This document shows positions 60,533-64,000 of a stretch of 64,000 bases of DNA, one piece after another. Position 1 is the first letter of the stretch; each line of letters starts with the position of its first letter. The position numbers were made by a program, and so were the translations under genes. The notes beneath the pieces are model-generated. The model searched no databases. It saw only the letters and a list, made by a program, of their open reading frames with translations, and was not told the DNA's origin. This DNA comes from Pseudomonas fluorescens (GTDB taxonomy: Bacteria > Pseudomonadota > Gammaproteobacteria > Pseudomonadales > Pseudomonadaceae). The DNA is taken from contig NZ_CP148752.1 of assembly GCF_040448305.1 (NCBI RefSeq), forward strand, positions 3,534,001 through 3,598,000. Direction: 5' to 3'.

Positions 60533-61819
60533 TTAAAGCGCCGAGAAGGGGTAGTTGATAATCAGACGGTTCTCGTCGAACTCCAGGCTGCTGTAATCGC
60601 GACGCAGGGTGCTGTTGCGCCATTTCAGCGACAGGTTTTTCAGGCTGCCACTCTGGATCACATAGGCCAACTCACTCTCCCGGCCCCACTCCTTGCCGTC
60701 ACTCACAGTCGCGGTGTGTACGTCTTCACCGCTGATGTAGCGGTTCATCAGGGTCAACCCGGGAATGCCCACACCAACGAAGTTGAAGTCGTGACGCAAC
60801 TGCCAGGACCGCTCCTTGGCATTGTCATAACTGGAGTTGTAGCTGTCGTTGGCCAGGGTGCCGCCGCTGGTGCCATTGACCCGCATCCAGGCGTTGTCGC
60901 CGCTGATTTTCTGCAAGCCCAGGTAAAAGGTGCTGCTGCCATACTTGGCCGAGAACATGGCGGAGGCGGTTTTGTTGTCCAGCTCCCCTGCCCGCTCGCT
61001 GCCGCTCTCCTTGCCGATGAAGTAGCCAAGATTGGCGCCCAATACCCAGCTACCCACTGTTTGGCTGTGCACCAGGTTGATGAACTGCTGGTTGTAGATG
61101 TCCTTGAGCTCGGCATTCCACAGGCCAATCATGGTTTGCTTGCTGTTGAAGCTGTACTCGCCCCCGGCAAAGTTGAAGCGATCGGAGGTAACCCCGCCCC
61201 TCCCGGTCATCGACATATCGTCCATGCTCGCGTCGTTGCGTGGACTGTTGCCGCGGAACTGCCCACCGTACAGGGTCAAACCGTCGATATCCTGGGAAGT
61301 CACCTGGCCCCCGCGGAAGGTTTGCGGCAGGGCGCGGCCGTCATCGGAACGCAGGATCGGCAGTACCGGCATCCATTCGCCGACCTTCAGCTCAGTTTTT
61401 GCCAGCCGAGCCTTCAACGCCACGCCCAGTCGCCCGAAATCATCGGCTGGACGGCCATTGTCATGCACTGGCAGCAACTGGGTGTTGGCGGTACCGCGAC
61501 CACCATCGAGTTTGAGCGCATACAGCCCCAGCACGTCCACACCAAAACCCACGGTGCCCTGAGTGAAGCCGGACTTGGCGTCGAGGATAAAACTCTGAGT
61601 CCACTCCTCGGCCTTGCTCTGCGGGTAAGCCGGGTTGGTAAAGTTGCGGTTGATGTAGAAGTTGCGCGAGGTAAGGTTCGCCTTGGCGTTTTCGAGAAAG
61701 CCCTCGGCAACGGCCGGAAAGGCAGACGCGGCCAGCGCCAGCCCTAAGACATAGGTACCGACGACAGGTGCCAACATGCGGCTGTTTTTATTGCAGCAGT
61801 TCATTATTTTTATACTCAT
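60533..61819 (-). CDS. OprD-family outer-membrane porin
   Basis: About 428 residues. A signal peptide (MLAPVVGTYVLGLALAASAF, then PAVAEG) leads into a protein of repeated beta strands with aromatic girdles, typical of OprD: FLENAKANLTSRNFYINRNF and the end SLEFDENRLIINYPFSAL. Members take up small carboxylates, amino acids or aromatic acids. The start is uncertain: ATGs at 61819, 61804 and 61777 are all possible and none has a strong ribosome-binding site. It follows the alcohol dehydrogenase genes by about 140 bp. Confidence 0.88.
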   Translation of the reverse strand: MSIKIMNCCNKNSRMLAPVVGTYVLGLALAASAFPAVAEGFLENAKANLTSRNFYINRNFTNPAYPQSKAEEWTQSFILDAKSGFTQGTVGFGVDVLGLYALKLDGGRGTANTQLLPVHDNGRPADDFGRLGVALKARLAKTELKVGEWMPVLPILRSDDGRALPQTFRGGQVTSQDIDGLTLYGGQFRGNSPRNDASMDDMSMTGRGGVTSDRFNFAGGEYSFNSKQTMIGLWNAELKDIYNQQFINLVHSQTVGSWVLGANLGYFIGKESGSERAGELDNKTASAMFSAKYGSSTFYLGLQKISGDNAWMRVNGTSGGTLANDSYNSSYDNAKERSWQLRHDFNFVGVGIPGLTLMNRYISGEDVHTATVSDGKEWGRESELAYVIQSGSLKNLSLKWRNSTLRRDYSSLEFDENRLIINYPFSAL

Positions 61820-61961
61820 GGTTAAAAAAGCACACAAAACCCTCCCCTCCGCGTTGGCAGACGAGGTGAATAAAGGGAGGGACAAATGGATACACACTGT
61901 CGAATCAGAGCGCGTATCCCTTCGGCGCACCGCACGCTAATGAGCGATGCGCGTCAGTCGG

Positions 61962-63116
61962 TTAGAAGATGCTGCGGTAGAGGGCTTCTACGTCCTGCTC
62001 GGTCATGTCCCTGGGATTGCTGTCGATCAGGCGACGCAGGTTCACCACCACCGAGTTGGCCATTTCGGTGAGGGCGGGTTCGTCCACTCCCAGTTTCGAC
62101 AGCCGGGTTTCCAGGCCACTGTCGGCCACCAGCACTTCAATTGCCTGAACAAAGGCTTCGGCGGCCTCGGCTTCGTGCTCGAAATGGCGGCCCGGCAACA
62201 GGTACGTCGCGAGCTCCGCATATTGGCTTTGCGCCGCGCTTAGGTTGAAACGCAGTACCGGCGCCATCACCAGGGCATTGGCGTGGCCGTGGGGAATGTG
62301 AAAGCGTGCCCCTAGCGGATAGGCCAACCCATGAATCGCCGCCACCGAGGCGTTGACGAAGGCCATGCCCGCCATCAGCGAGCCTTGCAGCATCGCCGTA
62401 CGCGCCACCACGTCCTGACCGTTGGCCAATACTTTGCGCAGGTTGGCGCTCAGCAATCCCAAGGCGGTGGTGGCCAAGCCATCGGCAATCGGGTTCTTGC
62501 GTGTGCGACTGGTGTAGGCCTCGACTGCATGCACCATGGCATCCAAACCGGTGGCGGCGGTGACCCTGGCCGGCAGTCCGAGTGTCAGTTGCGGGTCGAG
62601 CACCGCCACGTCCGGCATCAGTTGCGACGAATACACCGCTTGCTTGCGCTGTTGCTCGTCAGTGATGACGGAGACCCAAGTCACTTCAGAGCCGGTGCCT
62701 GCCGTGGTCGGCACCAACACCAGCGGCACCCGCTGCCCCAGGGCTTTGTCGGTTCCATACAACTCCTCCAAAGGCTGTTCGCTGTTGATCAGCAACGCCA
62801 CTAGTTTGGCGGCGTCCAAGGAACTGCCGCCGCCGAGGCCCAGCACGCCATCGGCCTTGAATTGTCGGGCCTGCTCGGCGGCCTCTTTGACCACGGCGGA
62901 CGAAGGGTCGGGAACCACTTGGTCGAACACTGTGACTGCGCAGCCAGCCACCTCAAGCGAGGCCTGGGCCTTAACTGCAAAACCCAGGCTGACAATGCCA
63001 GGATCGCACACCAGCATCACCCGTTGCGCACCGAGATCCTTGAACACCTTGCCCACGCTGTGCAACGCGCCCGCTTCGCAGACTATGCGCGGCACGCTTC
63101 TGAATTCATAATTCAT
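61962..63116 (-). CDS. Iron-containing alcohol dehydrogenase
   Basis: 384 residues, group III ADH. The NAD motif GVLGLGGGSSLDAAKLVALL, TAGTGSEVTWVSVIT, GLDAMVHAVEAYTSRTRKNP (metal His) and IHGLAYPLGARFHIPHGHAN (two metal His) are complete. The oxidised or reduced substrate could be a short diol, 4-hydroxybutyrate or a maleylacetate-like acid. A close paralogue lies 17 bp upstream, apparently a tandem duplicate. Confidence 0.9.
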   Translation of the reverse strand: MNYEFRSVPRIVCEAGALHSVGKVFKDLGAQRVMLVCDPGIVSLGFAVKAQASLEVAGCAVTVFDQVVPDPSSAVVKEAAEQARQFKADGVLGLGGGSSLDAAKLVALLINSEQPLEELYGTDKALGQRVPLVLVPTTAGTGSEVTWVSVITDEQQRKQAVYSSQLMPDVAVLDPQLTLGLPARVTAATGLDAMVHAVEAYTSRTRKNPIADGLATTALGLLSANLRKVLANGQDVVARTAMLQGSLMAGMAFVNASVAAIHGLAYPLGARFHIPHGHANALVMAPVLRFNLSAAQSQYAELATYLLPGRHFEHEAEAAEAFVQAIEVLVADSGLETRLSKLGVDEPALTEMANSVVVNLRRLIDSNPRDMTEQDVEALYRSIF

Positions 63117-63133
63117 CGGTCAGTCCTTTTTGT

Positions 63134-64000
63134 TTACAGCACCGAGGCATAGATGGCGCGGGCATCTTGGCGTGTTACCGGGCGCGGATTATTGATAAGC
63201 AGGCGCTCGACCTTCATCGCGTCATCGGTCAGGCGATCCAGGTCGTCGGCAGTCACGCCCACATCCCGTAGCCGCTGGGCAAACGGCATGCGTCCCACCA
63301 ACCGGGTCATGAACTCAACAAAGGCATCGCAGGCCAACGCCTCGCTGGCAAAGCGCTGCCCTGGCAGCACTGCCGCCGCCAGTTGCGCATACAGCGCCTC
63401 GGCTGCCGGACGATTGAAGTTCAGCACCGGCACTAGCACCAAGGCGTTGCTCAAGCCGTGGGGTACATGGAAGTGGCCGCCCAATGGGTACGCCAGGGCA
63501 TGCACCGCCGCCACCGGCGAGTTGGCAAAGGCCATGCCCGCTAGCATCGAACCGAGAAGCATGTCGGAGCGAGCCGGTAAATCCCCAGGCGTCGCCAGGA
63601 CCCGATCCAGATTACCCGCCAGCAGGCGCAACGCCTGCATTGCCAGGCCATCGGACAGCACATTCTTCTTGTGCACGCTGGTGTAGGCCTCGATGGCATG
63701 GACCATGGCATCGATACCGGTCATGGCACTGACAGCTGCAGGCAGGCCGACGGTCAGTCGGGCGTCCAGCAGCGCGATATCCGGATACAGCAATGGGCTG
63801 ACAACGCCCTTTTTCTCATGGCTGGGAGTGGTGACAATTGCTACCGCCGTCACTTCCGAGCCCGTCCCTGCCGTGGTCGGCACCTGGATCAATGGCAAAC
63901 GCGGGCCTTGGGCCAGGTTGATACCGTAGATCGACTCCAGCGCCTGCTCGCGACCACAGAGCAAGGCTACCAACTTCGCGGTGTCCAGGGAGCTGCCACC
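63134..64000 (-). CDS. Iron-containing alcohol dehydrogenase, partial (5' end outside window)
   Basis: The frame remains open to the right edge with GGSSLDTAKLVALLCG, so the N-terminal ~90 residues lie outside. The visible part has TTAGTGSEVTAVAIVTTPSH, GIDAMVHAIEAYTSVHKKNV and VHALAYPLGGHFHVPHGLSN, the same blocks as the next gene. The two are paralogues of one family in tandem, possibly with related substrates or two successive steps. Confidence 0.9.
   Translation of the reverse strand, partial: GGSSLDTAKLVALLCGREQALESIYGINLAQGPRLPLIQVPTTAGTGSEVTAVAIVTTPSHEKKGVVSPLLYPDIALLDARLTVGLPAAVSAMTGIDAMVHAIEAYTSVHKKNVLSDGLAMQALRLLAGNLDRVLATPGDLPARSDMLLGSMLAGMAFANSPVAAVHALAYPLGGHFHVPHGLSNALVLVPVLNFNRPAAEALYAQLAAAVLPGQRFASEALACDAFVEFMTRLVGRMPFAQRLRDVGVTADDLDRLTDDAMKVERLLINNPRPVTRQDARAIYASVL

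Noticed and set aside
60716..61747. 343-codon plus-strand frame opposite the OprD porin
   Set aside because: Shadow of the porin, whose signal peptide and strand pattern are clear.

Overview
The window looks like a chromosomal segment of a Pseudomonas species, most likely of the P. fluorescens group. The basis is the high-GC backbone genes, the glutathione reductase/galU neighbourhood, modABC, AcuI, OprD-type porin and CsiD/LhgO genes, and several small lipoproteins of Pseudomonas type. The species cannot be fixed from sequence reading alone.

Left part (1-21,700). A KfrA-like coiled-coil protein (cut by the window edge) and gor are followed by a visibly AT-rich insert (about 2,370-7,500) that separates gor from galU. 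The insert holds a LuxR-type regulator and a PaaI-type thioesterase on the minus strand. Divergent from them is a tight five-gene operon: haem-oxygenase-like diiron oxidase, FeeM/LuxI-like GNAT acyltransferase, SAM methyltransferase, AlkB/XylM-like membrane di-iron enzyme and a second hotdog thioesterase. I know no characterised pathway with this gene set, and it is the best candidate here for an undescribed small-molecule or signalling system. After galU come small Pseudomonas genes, an alkylation-repair block (2OG-Fe(II) oxygenase, alkB, ada) with Ada-box-like sites in front of both transcription units, acuI, a nitronate monooxygenase, and modABC behind a clear ModE-type operator.

Middle part (21,700-36,600). 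This reads as an accessory region. It is bracketed by two similar modules, each a strong hairpin followed at the same spacing by a tRNA 3'-end-like sequence in the same orientation. Inside are a candidate structured RNA, an Lrp regulator, a pyruvate-dehydrogenase-E1 paralogue of MdeB type without mdeA, a branched-chain aminotransferase, an HpcH/HpaI aldolase, a lytic-transglycosylase-like lipoprotein, a series of gene remnants (cytochrome bd subunit II end, a frameshifted membrane protein, an IS-end-like inverted repeat), a 1759-residue type-I-secreted repeat protein with three almost identical 561-bp units and no transporter nearby, and two unrelated integrase pieces.

Right part (36,600-64,000). 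Catabolic gene sets, each with a local regulator. They are: AraC with MFS transporter, FAH-family hydrolase, SDR and 2-hydroxyacid dehydrogenase; LysR with an HSL-family esterase; GntR with a soluble Cache-domain protein, an aldehyde dehydrogenase, an APC permease and a SnoaL-like secreted protein (amine oxidation type); CsiR with csiD-lhgO-gabD-aminotransferase (glutarate to succinate); and a porin, cyclase-family hydrolase and two iron-containing alcohol dehydrogenases running off the right edge. Between these sets lie decayed pieces of an NRAMP transporter and a sulfonate-binding protein.
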